A stretch of DNA of 64,000 nucleotides from Coraliomargarita algicola (GCF_033878955.1 NZ_CP138858.1:2680001-2744000), one strand, 5' to 3'. Shown: positions 51,222-60,213, counted from the first letter of the stretch. Notes: generated from the sequence alone by a model not told the origin. Numbers and translations: made by a program.

Positions 51222-52487
51222 ATGGTTTACAATTTACGCCAATGTCAAAATAAGCTACTTGACTTAAAGAAGAAAGACCGTGGTCGCATGATCGCGCTGA
51301 CAGGGGCACGGCAAGTGGGGAAGACGACACTTGCCAAGAACTGTTTCCCTGAATTACCGATCCTCAGCATGGATAGCCCGCTGGAGCGGGAGACCTACCT
51401 CCGCTACACCCCGGCTCAGTGGCAGGCGAATTATCCGCGAGTCATTTTGGATGAAGTGCAGAAAGCACCCGACTTGTTTGAGACAATCAAGTCCTGCTAC
51501 GACCGATACCCTGAGATGGAGTTCATCCTTCTCGGCTCCTCACAGTTTCTATTAATGAAAGGCATCCGGGAGAGCCTCGCCGGCCGGGCAGCCATCCAGA
51601 ATCTCTACCCATACTCCCTCTTGGAGATCGCGAAAAAAGGCGACAACCGTTCACTCCTGGAAGAGTTGCTTTTAAATCCGGACAGTGCCGCGCAAAATCT
51701 GCAGACCCGACCACCCGACGAGCACTTGAAAGATGCCTACGCACTTGCCTCAAAGCACTGGGAGGCACTCGAACAATTCGGAGGCATGCCTGCCTTGCAC
51801 CAGCCCGGCTGGGACGACACGGATCGCTACGAATGGCTGGAGGACTACAGTTTGGCTTACTTACAGCGTGACCTGCAAGATCTCGCAAAATTGGATCGGC
51901 TAGAGCCGTTTGTCCGTGCGCAAAAAATTGCCGCCTTACGAACTGCTCAGCCAATTAACTACTCTGCCCTCGCCAGAGCCGCCGACATATCGGCACCCAC
52001 CGCTAAGAATTTCATCCACTACCTGGAAATCAGCTACCAAGTGAAAATGATTCCGTCATGGACTCGAAACCATGAAAAGCGACTGAGCAAAATGCCCAAA
52101 CTACACTTCCTGGATGCAGGCGTCCGGCGATCTATCCTGAAGAAGAGAGGCATCCTCGATGGCCACGAATTTGAATCCACCGTCGCCAGCGAAATCATCA
52201 AAATAGTCGACACACATCGCCTCCCTTGGCAGCTCCATCACCTCAGAACAAGCGATGGGCGCGAAATCGACCTACTGCTCGAACACGAAAAAGGTTATAT
52301 CGCGATCGAGTGCAAAATGACGGATCACGCCACTCGGCACGAAGCCAGACATTTTAAAGACCTTTCAGAGATACTAGACAAACCTCTGCTACTGAACCTT
52401 GTCGTGAGCAAAGATACAGAAATCCAACAATTGAGCGACGCGGGCGTGCCGACCTACAACATTTCCGCGATTCAACTGTTTTCGTAG
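51222..52487 (+). CDS. DUF4143-type AAA ATPase
   Basis: The product is 421 aa from ATG 51222; an ORF extension upstream to 50598 is antisense-like noise inside mutS. The Walker A is GARQVGKTTLAKN (about residues 28-40), Walker B VILDEVQKAPDL (about 74-85), and sensor I is FILLGSSQFLL. The C-terminal DUF4143 domain (about 200-370) includes a winged-helix-like segment (NYSALARAADISAPTAKNFI) and a nuclease-like EIDLLLEH...IECKMT motif. Such proteins are widespread, mobile and of unclear role. The gene lies in an accessory stretch with REP elements. No toxin or restriction gene is paired with it. Confidence 0.85.
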   Translation: MVYNLRQCQNKLLDLKKKDRGRMIALTGARQVGKTTLAKNCFPELPILSMDSPLERETYLRYTPAQWQANYPRVILDEVQKAPDLFETIKSCYDRYPEMEFILLGSSQFLLMKGIRESLAGRAAIQNLYPYSLLEIAKKGDNRSLLEELLLNPDSAAQNLQTRPPDEHLKDAYALASKHWEALEQFGGMPALHQPGWDDTDRYEWLEDYSLAYLQRDLQDLAKLDRLEPFVRAQKIAALRTAQPINYSALARAADISAPTAKNFIHYLEISYQVKMIPSWTRNHEKRLSKMPKLHFLDAGVRRSILKKRGILDGHEFESTVASEIIKIVDTHRLPWQLHHLRTSDGREIDLLLEHEKGYIAIECKMTDHATRHEARHFKDLSEILDKPLLLNLVVSKDTEIQQLSDAGVPTYNISAIQLFS

Positions 52488-52508
52488 CGGGCAAGGGCAC
52501 AAAAGGAA

Positions 52509-52524
52509 GGGACAAGCACTTACA
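52509..52524 (+). repeat. Short repeat, GGGACARGCACTTACA copy 1
   Basis: GGGACAAGCACTTACA recurs with one mismatch at 53653-53668 in the same orientation. Motifs of the AAGTGCCTGTCCC kind are common around RAYT-family transposases in many genomes, so I link it to the nearby RAYT gene. Confidence 0.5.
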
Positions 52525-52620
52525 AATCCTTCTGGTAAATTCCAGCGGATTGGATCGACACGCCCACGGATGTCATTGCGAAACGCAGCAAAACGTTTAC
52601 TCGATCTCGAACTCGCCCAA

Positions 52621-52670
52621 AGCCAGACAGGAGTCTGGCGATCCCGGGAGCGCCAGACTCCTGTCTGGCT
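52621..52670. repeat. REP-like nested perfect palindrome
   Basis: Two 20-base arms are perfect reverse complements (AGCCAGACAGGAGTCTGGCG at 52621-52640 and CGCCAGACTCCTGTCTGGCT at 52651-52670) around ATCCCGGGAG. Each arm is itself a hairpin (CCAGAC-AGGA-GTCTGG), so the element can fold as one long stem or as a double hairpin. It resembles a BIME-type REP pair rather than a terminator because it has no T-run. Confidence 0.8.
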
Positions 52671-52825
52671 TCGAATGGGACCTATGTCGATACGTAGCCC
52701 ATACGTAGACGCCCCATCTCAATGACACCCCACGCCCACCTAAATTATTAGAATAACGGACGAGACGAAGTGTAGATGGCGGAGCAATGCCAGTTTCTGA
52801 CCTACCAGTTTCTGATTCCCTGCTT

Positions 52826-53077
52826 TTATCCAAATAAAACGGCTATCATGGCAGCAATGATAATCGCGAAAAAGCCAATCAAGGCAGCAACGATGTTAGC
52901 ACGTGCTTGAATGCGTGCTGCCTTAATTGTTGCGGGGCCTGTGTCCTTGTTGCTCACGCCCTTCCATTCTACAGAATTTTGGGATTTGACGAGGGTGAAG
53001 GCAGTGCAGTTCCCGAATGTTCCCGACTTAACCCTCGCCAGACATGAATAACAGCGAGTTTTATTGGAAGTCCCCAT
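52826..53077 (-). CDS. Small membrane protein with CxxC motif
   Basis: An 83-aa product from ATG 53077. The start is supported by GGAG about 9 bases upstream. An N-terminal segment has CYSC (a CxxC pair, plus a further Cys 11-12 residues on), and the C-terminus is a single long hydrophobic helix (about residues 60-82). It may be a small zinc-ribbon-like membrane protein. The longer ORF to 53329 adds an implausible basic N-terminus and was rejected. No family recognised. Confidence 0.45.
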   Translation of the reverse strand: MGTSNKTRCYSCLARVKSGTFGNCTAFTLVKSQNSVEWKGVSNKDTGPATIKAARIQARANIVAALIGFFAIIIAAMIAVLFG

Positions 53078-53378
53078 ACAAGTAGGCTCCGAACTGCGGC
53101 TTGGGGAGTTCGGGGCTTTTTTGTGTGACTGTGGACATTGTGCCATTACGAGGGTTATTACACTGGCACTTTGAGTCTGTGAAAATAGGTTGTATTTTAT
53201 TTGCGGCAGAAAATCACAGTTGCACCTAATCCTGTGACAACACCTCCTATTCCGAAGTGCGCAGATCACTAGTAATGCTCTGTAACGTCTAAAAGCTTCT
53301 TTTTTGGTAAGCGGGTAAGGGGAGAACATCTGAACTTGCGTAATTCTGCGGGCATGGCATTACGTATTATCAAGGACA
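53078..53378. other. 301-bp gap between small membrane genes
   Basis: Apart from the terminator-like hairpin at 53086-53122 I see nothing supported here. It may contain the divergent promoters of the small genes on either side. Confidence 0.3.
53086..53122 (+). terminator. Rho-independent terminator-like hairpin
   Basis: CCGAACT (53089-53095) pairs with AGTTCGG (53107-53113), extended by three more pairs including one G-T, and followed by six T (53117-53122) on the plus strand. It would terminate a transcript from the DUF4143 direction about 600 bases beyond that gene. On the minus strand it lies in the 5' region of the small membrane gene. Confidence 0.6.
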
Positions 53379-53687
53379 ATGGAACTACTTGAATGGATAC
53401 TATTGACGATTGCCGGAGGCCTATTGACAGATATCTACGGGGCCGTGAAGGCGTCGGCCCTCAAGTTCCTTTCAAAAAAAAACGAAACTTCAGCCCGGGT
53501 AAACGACTACCCGCTAGTCCAGTGTTTAAGCAGGTTGAAGAAGTCGATCTTGGCCCCCCGGGCTAATTGGCTTCAAAACGGGGACAATTGCTATGCCATC
53601 TACGATGACGCTCCGTCATTACCTTGTAGGTTCCACCATGAGACCATAAACAGGGACAGGCACTTACAGAAACCCCCAATCGGTTGA
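53379..53687 (+). CDS. Hypothetical small protein with N-terminal membrane helix
   Basis: A 102-aa frame from ATG 53379. Residues 1-22 are hydrophobic (MELLEWILLTIAGGLLTDIY). The remainder is basic and has no recognisable motif. The last 12 residues are encoded by the GGGACAGGCACTTACA repeat, so the natural C-terminus may have been altered by insertion of that element. It may equally be non-coding. Confidence 0.35.
   Translation: MELLEWILLTIAGGLLTDIYGAVKASALKFLSKKNETSARVNDYPLVQCLSRLKKSILAPRANWLQNGDNCYAIYDDAPSLPCRFHHETINRDRHLQKPPIG
53653..53668 (+). repeat. Short repeat, GGGACARGCACTTACA copy 2
   Basis: GGGACAGGCACTTACA, one mismatch from copy 1 at 52509. It overlaps the 3' end of the small ORF at 53379 and lies just before the next membrane-protein gene. 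Confidence 0.5.
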
Positions 53688-53713
53688 CTCACAGTGGCGG
53701 ATACGACTATACA

Positions 53714-54673
53714 ATGATCCCGATGCAGTCCGACTCCACCCCTTATTGTCTCAAGCGCCACAGCTTACAAGCGGTCGGCGTGCATTCAACGACCGCGCCG
53801 AAGACGATGCTGCTCTTCGGCCTACCCTTTTTCGGCTTCGGGCTCTACTTCACTCTGGGGAGCTTAGGGCTGGTCCCATTCGACGAGAGCAGAGTCAATG
53901 GCCCGGTGTGGTTGGTTACCGCGGCGGGACTGGTTTTTCTCATGGCCGGGCTCATGATCTGGAGTATGGGGCTTCAACAAGCCCGCGTGCTATGGGCGGT
54001 CAATAAACTCAAACATCGCTACCCCAATGATGCCGCCATGGCCGACTACCCCTGGGATCGAAATGGCTTTTCCCCTCCGCGCTGGACGCCTGTGCGCAAA
54101 TCCATGGTGGCCTGCCTGTTCATAATCGTCTTCGCATCCATTCCGAATTACCTGGCCTACGAAAGCGCCCCGACGCCATGGATTCTCAGCCTCTCCGCCA
54201 TCACCATGAACTTGATCGTGATCGCCGTCTTCGTCCACCTGCTCCGGACCATTTGGCACGCCGTTAAATTTGGCCGCACCCGTCTTCACTACCCCCACTT
54301 TCCACTCGTCCCCGGGGAGTCGGTCGAGCTCGAAGTTGAGCTGCCCCCCAGCATACGCAAAGGCGAATCCGCCCGTCTCCACCTGCGCTGCCTGAAGGAA
54401 TTCTACATCACCAGCGGGAGCGGCAAAAACCGCAGCAAGCGCTTGGTGCACGAGGTCATCTACGAGGCCACGCAGACACTGGATGCCGCCGACCTTGCGG
54501 CGCGCCCCGGTCGTGTATCCGCCCGATTCGACCTCCCCGACGACCAACCGGCCACGCGGATCCAAGGCGACCCACCCCACTACTGGGAACTGGAAATGCT
54601 GCTCAAAGTGCCCGGCCTCGATCTGAATCAGCAGTTTCTGATCCCAGTCTACGAACCAACCGATAATCACTGA
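53714..54673 (+). CDS. Membrane protein, DUF3592-like
   Basis: The product is 319 aa from ATG 53714; an in-frame ATG at 53684 adds ten polar residues. It has four transmembrane helices (about residues 32-53, 62-85, 130-148 and 152-175). A soluble beta-rich domain follows (about 195-315) with ELEVELPPSIRKGESARLHL. This layout, helices then a strand-rich domain, is like DUF3592-type proteins, but I cannot confirm it. A 39-base gap separates it from the next small gene, which may be cotranscribed. Confidence 0.6.
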   Translation: MIPMQSDSTPYCLKRHSLQAVGVHSTTAPKTMLLFGLPFFGFGLYFTLGSLGLVPFDESRVNGPVWLVTAAGLVFLMAGLMIWSMGLQQARVLWAVNKLKHRYPNDAAMADYPWDRNGFSPPRWTPVRKSMVACLFIIVFASIPNYLAYESAPTPWILSLSAITMNLIVIAVFVHLLRTIWHAVKFGRTRLHYPHFPLVPGESVELEVELPPSIRKGESARLHLRCLKEFYITSGSGKNRSKRLVHEVIYEATQTLDAADLAARPGRVSARFDLPDDQPATRIQGDPPHYWELEMLLKVPGLDLNQQFLIPVYEPTDNH

Positions 54674-54712
54674 TTACTAATTCTCGGCTAATTCAACACG
54701 GCAACAAACTGA

Positions 54713-55117
54713 ATGAACTTAAAAATTGGTATCTACCGCGACTTGGCGGGGCAACTACGCAAATTCTCCAACCCACAGCCCAAGCCCATGCCGGCACATC
54801 TGCTCGACATCGCCCGCGAACAAACGGGCGTGATCGGCGACATCACCGCCGCACGTAAGGTCAAGGTCCTCGATATCCCCGAAGACGAGCTCGAATATTA
54901 CTATACAAACAAAATTCCCATGCCCTACCACTGGAGCAACTGCCTCTACTTGGAGTGGCACAGCTTACGCAACGGTCGAGTCGTGATCGAGGCCACGGAA
55001 GCGCAAAAGCTCGCTCTGCCTGAATGGTATCCCCTGCCAGGCCGAGAACTGGGAGCAATCCTCAAGGCCACCAACGCATACATCTACGATCTACGCACGG
55101 TCCTAGACGGAGAATAA
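54713..55117 (+). CDS. Hypothetical soluble protein
   Basis: A 134-aa protein without signal peptide or transmembrane segment. It has an alpha/beta composition with many aromatic residues (YYYTNKIPMPYHWSNC, then LYLEWHSLRNGRVVIEA). I do not recognise a family. It is 39 bases after the membrane-protein gene and 70 bases before the EamA permease gene, on the same strand. Confidence 0.55.
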   Translation: MNLKIGIYRDLAGQLRKFSNPQPKPMPAHLLDIAREQTGVIGDITAARKVKVLDIPEDELEYYYTNKIPMPYHWSNCLYLEWHSLRNGRVVIEATEAQKLALPEWYPLPGRELGAILKATNAYIYDLRTVLDGE

Positions 55118-55187
55118 AAGTCGACTCCTAGACAAAAAATGCGATATGACTCGTGACTGTGCGGCCCCAAGTTGTTCTGCAACTTCC

Positions 55188-56093
55188 ATGAACAGCCATG
55201 GCACAGATAATAAACACGTGTTAGCGCAAATCAAAGTCCTCTGCTTACCAGCGCTAACGCTCATCGCCTTTGCCGGCAATTCTGTACTATGTCGGCTTGC
55301 GTTGGAAGAAGGTGCCATTGATCCCCACTCTTTTACTTCACTTCGTCTCCTAGGCGCTGCCATAGTGCTAGGACCACTCTCAATAAGAATCGCCCCCAAT
55401 AGGAGCACAGGCTGGACACATGGTTCCTGGCGCTCAGGACTCGCACTTTATGCTTATGCCGCCGCCTTTTCGATGGCCTACCTATCTCTCAGCTCAGGCA
55501 CAGGCGCACTGATACTTTTCGGCGCAGTCCAGATTACGATGCTAGTAGCCGCTCATCGTCGAGGCGAACGCATGCACCCCCAGCAATGGATTGCTTTCAC
55601 CGTGGCGATCGCAGGCATCATTTATCTAGTTTCTCCAGGAGTCTCAGCTCCCAATCCATTAGGCGCACTCCTAATGCTGGTCAGTGGAATCGCATGGGGC
55701 CTGTACTCCATCGCAGGGAAAAACCGCACATCTCCCACCTTAACCACATCGGGTAATTTCCTAAGAGCCACCCCCTTAGCATTAGCAGGCAGTGTCTGTG
55801 CCCTGGCAAGTATGCAGTTAAGCCTCCCTGGCGTCATACTTGCGCTCCTATCCGGAAGCATCACCTCTGGGCTAGGTTATGTCCTATGGTATACAGCGCT
55901 CCCCAAACTAACAACTACTCAGGCTGCAGTTGCTCAACTACTGGTGCCCTTATTAGCAACCTTAGGCGGTATCGTATTCATCGACGAGCAATTCACAGTA
56001 CGCTTAGCCATCGCTTCTGCACTGGTAATTAGCGGCGTCGCATGGTCAATCACTCGCAAGAACGAACATAAGGACAGTGCCCCAAAGTCCTAA
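55188..56093 (+). CDS. EamA/DMT-superfamily permease
   Basis: The product is 301 aa from ATG 55188 (MNSHGTDNKHVLAQIK); an ATG at 55146 would add 14 residues. It has ten hydrophobic segments arranged as two EamA repeats, the first with SFTSLRLLGAAIVL, the second with ALLMLVSGIAWGLYSIAGK and QLLVPLLATLGGIVFIDEQF. Members export amino acids, metabolites or drugs in the inner membrane. The substrate is unknown. It precedes the hybrid kinase gene by about 85 bases on the same strand. Confidence 0.88.
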   Translation: MNSHGTDNKHVLAQIKVLCLPALTLIAFAGNSVLCRLALEEGAIDPHSFTSLRLLGAAIVLGPLSIRIAPNRSTGWTHGSWRSGLALYAYAAAFSMAYLSLSSGTGALILFGAVQITMLVAAHRRGERMHPQQWIAFTVAIAGIIYLVSPGVSAPNPLGALLMLVSGIAWGLYSIAGKNRTSPTLTTSGNFLRATPLALAGSVCALASMQLSLPGVILALLSGSITSGLGYVLWYTALPKLTTTQAAVAQLLVPLLATLGGIVFIDEQFTVRLAIASALVISGVAWSITRKNEHKDSAPKS

Positions 56094-56177
56094 ATAGAAG
56101 ATCATAGCGCTTATCCCCTAAGCTAAAATAGGATTGCTTACACAACTCATTTCAAATACAAAGCCGTAATCCTCTAC

Positions 56178-59100
56178 ATGAAGGAATGCGGCATGCCCCA
56201 GTCGATACCAGTCAAGATCACGAGCCTATTTTTGCTGTTCTTTGCAATCGCAACCGCATTCGCAACGTCGCCCACGCAACGCATTCTCTACCTCAGTTCC
56301 TACCACTCAGAATTCACCTCAGCGCCAGGCCATTTTCAAGCGGTTACACAACTACTGAATCAAGCCAACCGCGAACTCGACGTCGTCTATATGGACACCA
56401 AGCGCCGCCCGATGGCAGAGCGTTTCCCGATCACATACGAACACATCCGCGACAAAGTCGAATCTGACGGCAACTACGACCTCATACTGTCATCGGATGA
56501 CAATGCCCTGAAATTTCTACTGAAATATAAAGATGAACTACTCGGCACCACGCCAGTTATCTTCTTCGGAATTAACGATCATCAATTCGCCCAACTCGCT
56601 GTAGAGCGTGCCGACTTTTCGGGGATTTTAGAACAAAATTCGCTGTATGCGAACGCAGCTCTCGCATTCGATCTCTTTCCTGACTTGGACACATTACACG
56701 TGATTACCGATCCCACTCCCAGCGGTCAGGCCCAATTAAAATCTCTATTGTATGACCTATCACCCGAAATTAGAGCTCGTCTACAGGTCGAAGACTTGAG
56801 CCATCTGAGCTATAACGAGCTGGCACAACAGCTAAAATCGTATGCGAAGAATGACGCCTTACTCTTGCTATCGGCTTACATGGACAAGGAAGGCACACAG
56901 AAGAGTTTCTTGGATCTGACATTGTGGCTCAAGCAGCACACGCAACGACCGATCTTCTATCCCTATTCTCACGGTATAGGGCTCGGATTCCTCGGGGGCA
57001 AAGTCGTCTCGCACTACCAAATGGCACAATTGGCAACGAAATTAGCAGAAGACTATCTCAACGGACAACCACTGCCCGAGAATACTTTGATCGAAAATTA
57101 CGGCAATATTTACTATTTCGATTACAAAGAGCTACAGCGCCATCAGATACGTCTCTCACAATTACCTCAAGGAGCTGTCATACTTGATAAGCCGCTCTCC
57201 ACCTATGCTAAATACAAGACCTACTTCATCACTGCATTTATCATTGCCGTATTGATCGCTGGCTGCGGCATTGTAATCGGATTTCTTTATTACAAACAGC
57301 GTAAGCTGCTGATTCATCTCAAAGAAAGTGAAAGTCAAACCGCAGGTCTGTTCAAAAACAGCGCCACACCGATCCTCCTGATCGCCCCCAAAAACGGACA
57401 AATCCTCGATGCCAACCCCGCCGCACTGGCCTATTACGGCTACCCCCAGTCCGAACTCACACAACTCAATTTATCACAAATCGACGGAGGTGCCTTTGCC
57501 GCAACGGAGGATGTTTTAGGACAGATCACTACAGGTGAAAGGAAGAGCTATCAGTTCAAACACCGCTTACGCAACGGCGCACAAAGAACAGTCGAAGTCC
57601 TATTTATTTGCATCCAGCAGGATGAAGAACCCGTGCTCTTCTCCATCGTGCAAGACAATACGGAACGCCGACAAATGGAAGAAGTATTAGCCGCCGAGCA
57701 AACACGGCTCTCCAATATACTCTCCGGCACCCATGTCGGAACTTGGGAATGGAATGTGAAAACCGGCGCGCTCAAGCTCAATGAATATTGGGCTGAAATG
57801 ACAGGCCATAGCCTAGAAGAGCTAGCTCCAATCACAGTGCACACCTGGATCGGATTATGCCATCCCGACGATTTCAAAATCGCAACGAAACGCATCAACG
57901 AACACTTCGAGGGCAAAACAGACTACTACACCTGTGAACTGCGCATGAAGCACAAAGACGGCTCGTGGATCTGGATTATGGATCGCGGAAAACTCGCCAC
58001 ACGCACGCAAGACGGCAGGCCGGAATGGATGTATGGCACTCACCAAGACATTACTGAGATCAAGAAACACGAAGCCGCGCTCATCGAAGCAAAAGAAGCA
58101 GCCGAGGCGGCCAGCCAAGCAAAGAATGTCTTTCTCGCGACTATGAGTCATGAATTACGCACGCCCCTAAATCCGATACTCGGCTTTGCCGACCTGCTAC
58201 TCAACACCACGAACCTGCCCGACGAACAACGAGGCTGGCTAAAGATCATCAAATCACGCTCCACAGACCTATTACAACTAATCGAAGATATATTAAACAT
58301 CTCACGCATCGAAGCCGGCCGACTCACGATCGAAACGATGCCTAGCCTATTACAAGATATCCTGGATGACATCTGCAGCATCTTCGATCAGCCCTGTAAG
58401 GATAAAGGCTTGATTTTAAAATTTAAAATCAGCCCTGAACTACATACCCCTTGCTGTATCGATCCGACACGTACACGGCAAATTCTGCTCAACCTAGTCG
58501 GCAATGCTATAAAGTTCTCAAAATCAGGAGAGATCCAAGTCATTGCTGAAATAGAATCAGTCAACGAAAGTGATCCTACAGATGCACCCAGCCTGCACCT
58601 CACCGTACGTGACCAAGGCCCTGGCATCCCGGTGAAACAACACGAAATCATCTTCCAGGAATTCCAACAACTCGACGGCTCACATAGTCGCGCATATGAA
58701 GGTGTGGGCTTGGGCTTAGCTATATGCAAACGGCTCACAGAACTAATGAACGGCAAGATTTGGATCAACCCGAGCTACAGCCAAGGAGCCGAATTTCACG
58801 TCCAGCTCCCAATGCCTCTGCAACAAACACTTCAAAACCAATTGCCAGCAGCCGAAACCGACGACTCACAAAAGATAACGAACATCAGCGAGGACAGCGG
58901 CATGTCCTCATCCTTAGGCAAAGAAATATTACTCGTCGAAGATGAGCCCAGTAACGCGGAGCTAATGAAAACTTATTTAAAGCAACGCCATTTTCATGTG
59001 ACACATGCTAAGAACGGGCAGGAAGCGGTCGACCTATGCGACTCGCAAGATTTCTCTATCATTTTAATGGATCTAAAAATGCCAGGGATGAGTGGATTTG

Positions 59101-59270
59101 AGGCGACTCGCATACTCCGTCAAAGAGGGAATACCACCCCGATCATAGCCATTACTGCGCTCGCCTTTAAAGAGGACCAACTTGATTTAATTCAAGCAGG
59201 CATGAATGGAGGGCTCCAGAAGCCAATCAAAGCGCGGGCCCTATGGTCCATAATGGATAAGGCTAGCTAA
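56178..59270 (+). CDS. Hybrid sensor histidine kinase with periplasmic substrate-binding domain
   Basis: A 1030-aa protein. Signal peptide (about residues 10-29), then a periplasmic ABC-type substrate-binding domain (about 35-340, ILYLSSYHSEF). A transmembrane helix follows at about 350-373. Two PAS domains come next, the second with PAC (about 395-620, IWIMDRGKLATR, MYGTHQDITE). The kinase core has His658 in MSHELRTPLNPILGF, the N box LLNLVGNAIKFSKSG, and G boxes DQGPGIP and GVGLGLAICK. A receiver domain (about 915-1030) has Asp965 in LMDLKMPG. It should sense an extracellular ligand and phosphorelay to a separate partner; no HPt domain or response regulator is adjacent. Confidence 0.92.
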   Translation: MKECGMPQSIPVKITSLFLLFFAIATAFATSPTQRILYLSSYHSEFTSAPGHFQAVTQLLNQANRELDVVYMDTKRRPMAERFPITYEHIRDKVESDGNYDLILSSDDNALKFLLKYKDELLGTTPVIFFGINDHQFAQLAVERADFSGILEQNSLYANAALAFDLFPDLDTLHVITDPTPSGQAQLKSLLYDLSPEIRARLQVEDLSHLSYNELAQQLKSYAKNDALLLLSAYMDKEGTQKSFLDLTLWLKQHTQRPIFYPYSHGIGLGFLGGKVVSHYQMAQLATKLAEDYLNGQPLPENTLIENYGNIYYFDYKELQRHQIRLSQLPQGAVILDKPLSTYAKYKTYFITAFIIAVLIAGCGIVIGFLYYKQRKLLIHLKESESQTAGLFKNSATPILLIAPKNGQILDANPAALAYYGYPQSELTQLNLSQIDGGAFAATEDVLGQITTGERKSYQFKHRLRNGAQRTVEVLFICIQQDEEPVLFSIVQDNTERRQMEEVLAAEQTRLSNILSGTHVGTWEWNVKTGALKLNEYWAEMTGHSLEELAPITVHTWIGLCHPDDFKIATKRINEHFEGKTDYYTCELRMKHKDGSWIWIMDRGKLATRTQDGRPEWMYGTHQDITEIKKHEAALIEAKEAAEAASQAKNVFLATMSHELRTPLNPILGFADLLLNTTNLPDEQRGWLKIIKSRSTDLLQLIEDILNISRIEAGRLTIETMPSLLQDILDDICSIFDQPCKDKGLILKFKISPELHTPCCIDPTRTRQILLNLVGNAIKFSKSGEIQVIAEIESVNESDPTDAPSLHLTVRDQGPGIPVKQHEIIFQEFQQLDGSHSRAYEGVGLGLAICKRLTELMNGKIWINPSYSQGAEFHVQLPMPLQQTLQNQLPAAETDDSQKITNISEDSGMSSSLGKEILLVEDEPSNAELMKTYLKQRHFHVTHAKNGQEAVDLCDSQDFSIILMDLKMPGMSGFEATRILRQRGNTTPIIAITALAFKEDQLDLIQAGMNGGLQKPIKARALWSIMDKAS

Positions 59271-59302
59271 GCTGCCCTCCCCAGTCCAATCTATTACACA
59301 AA

Positions 59303-60073
59303 ATGAAACGACTCACCCCACTTCTATGCCTGCTCACCTATTCTCTATTTGCGGAGGATGGTTTTAAAACACTATTTGACGGAACTAGTTTGCAAGGGTG
59401 GACCGCCGCACGCAGCTCCGGCATTGGTGACTGGGGAGCCTTCTCCGTAAATGAAAACGAGCAAGCGATTCAAACCTATGCTGGGCGTAAAGCGGGCTCG
59501 AAACAAGCCAATGACTGCCTGGTAACAAAGACAGAATATAGCCACTACATTTTAAAACTGGAGTATAAGTGGCTGGAAAGTCGCTTTGCACCCCGCAGCG
59601 ACTGGGACCGGGATGCAGGGCTGCTCTTTCATGTTCACGGCAATCTACAAAAAGTCTGGCCACTCAGTATAGAAATGCAGATTGGCGAATCTCTTGCCAA
59701 TAAGCCCGCAGGCAAAGGACAGGCAGGACGCTTCCACACTGGTGACCTATTCGTACTGGGTAAGCACTTGCGAGCTGATACAGCCCAAAACAAGAAACGC
59801 TACGATGCCAGCGCGAAACGTATAACTGGAAAATCTGTCGAGACCCATATGGGAAAAGAAAAACCAAAGGGAGAATGGAATGAGATGGAGATCCATGTAT
59901 ACGGCTCCGAAAAGGCTAGCTTTATCTTAAATGGCGAGGTCGTGCTTGAAACTTACAACATGGTCCAGTTACAAGAGGATGGCACGACACTGCCGCTGAA
60001 TAAAGGACATATTGGCCTTCAAGCCGAATGGGCAGAGCTACTCTATCGAAACATTCTAATCAAGGAGCTCTAA
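59303..60073 (+). CDS. Secreted DUF1080 (3-keto-disaccharide hydrolase) family protein
   Basis: A 256-aa protein with signal peptide MKRLTPLLCLLTYSLFA. The mature part is a single concanavalin-like jelly-roll domain: FKTLFDGTSLQGW (about residues 22-34), then KLEYKWLESRFAPRSDWDRDAG and EMQIGES, and EWNEMEIHVYGSEKASFILNGE at the C-terminus. The DUF1080 domain is widespread in Planctomycetota and Verrucomicrobiota and includes enzymes acting on 3-keto-glycosides. It lies 32 bases after the hybrid kinase, on the same strand. A sugar substrate is inferred from the family only. Confidence 0.85.
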   Translation: MKRLTPLLCLLTYSLFAEDGFKTLFDGTSLQGWTAARSSGIGDWGAFSVNENEQAIQTYAGRKAGSKQANDCLVTKTEYSHYILKLEYKWLESRFAPRSDWDRDAGLLFHVHGNLQKVWPLSIEMQIGESLANKPAGKGQAGRFHTGDLFVLGKHLRADTAQNKKRYDASAKRITGKSVETHMGKEKPKGEWNEMEIHVYGSEKASFILNGEVVLETYNMVQLQEDGTTLPLNKGHIGLQAEWAELLYRNILIKEL

Positions 60074-60213
60074 GCATCGCGCATTCTTTCTTCTCACATA
60101 GCTGGGCAATCCGTCCTCAATATAGACCGCGGCCCACAATAACCCTATAAAGTGTTTAATTTCGTTTTATAAACGGTCCATTTAAATAACTCGCACCAGC
60201 GCCGCGTGTTTCT

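Larger units (their letters stand above)
52488..52825. other. 338-bp intergenic accessory region with REP and repeats
   Basis: This gap holds no supported gene. It contains the GGGACAAGCACTTACA motif (52509), the perfect nested palindrome (52621-52670) and an 11-bp direct repeat CCAGTTTCTGA near 52790 and 52806. The minus-strand ORF through it (52597-52833) has no recognisable domain. Confidence 0.5.

Noticed and set aside
52621..52670. Transcription terminator
   Set aside because: The stem is perfect and long, but no T-run follows on either strand and each arm is palindromic, so a REP is more likely.
53078..53329. N-terminal extension of the small CxxC protein
   Set aside because: The added part is Arg/Cys-rich and crosses the terminator-like hairpin; the ATG at 53077 has a ribosome site.
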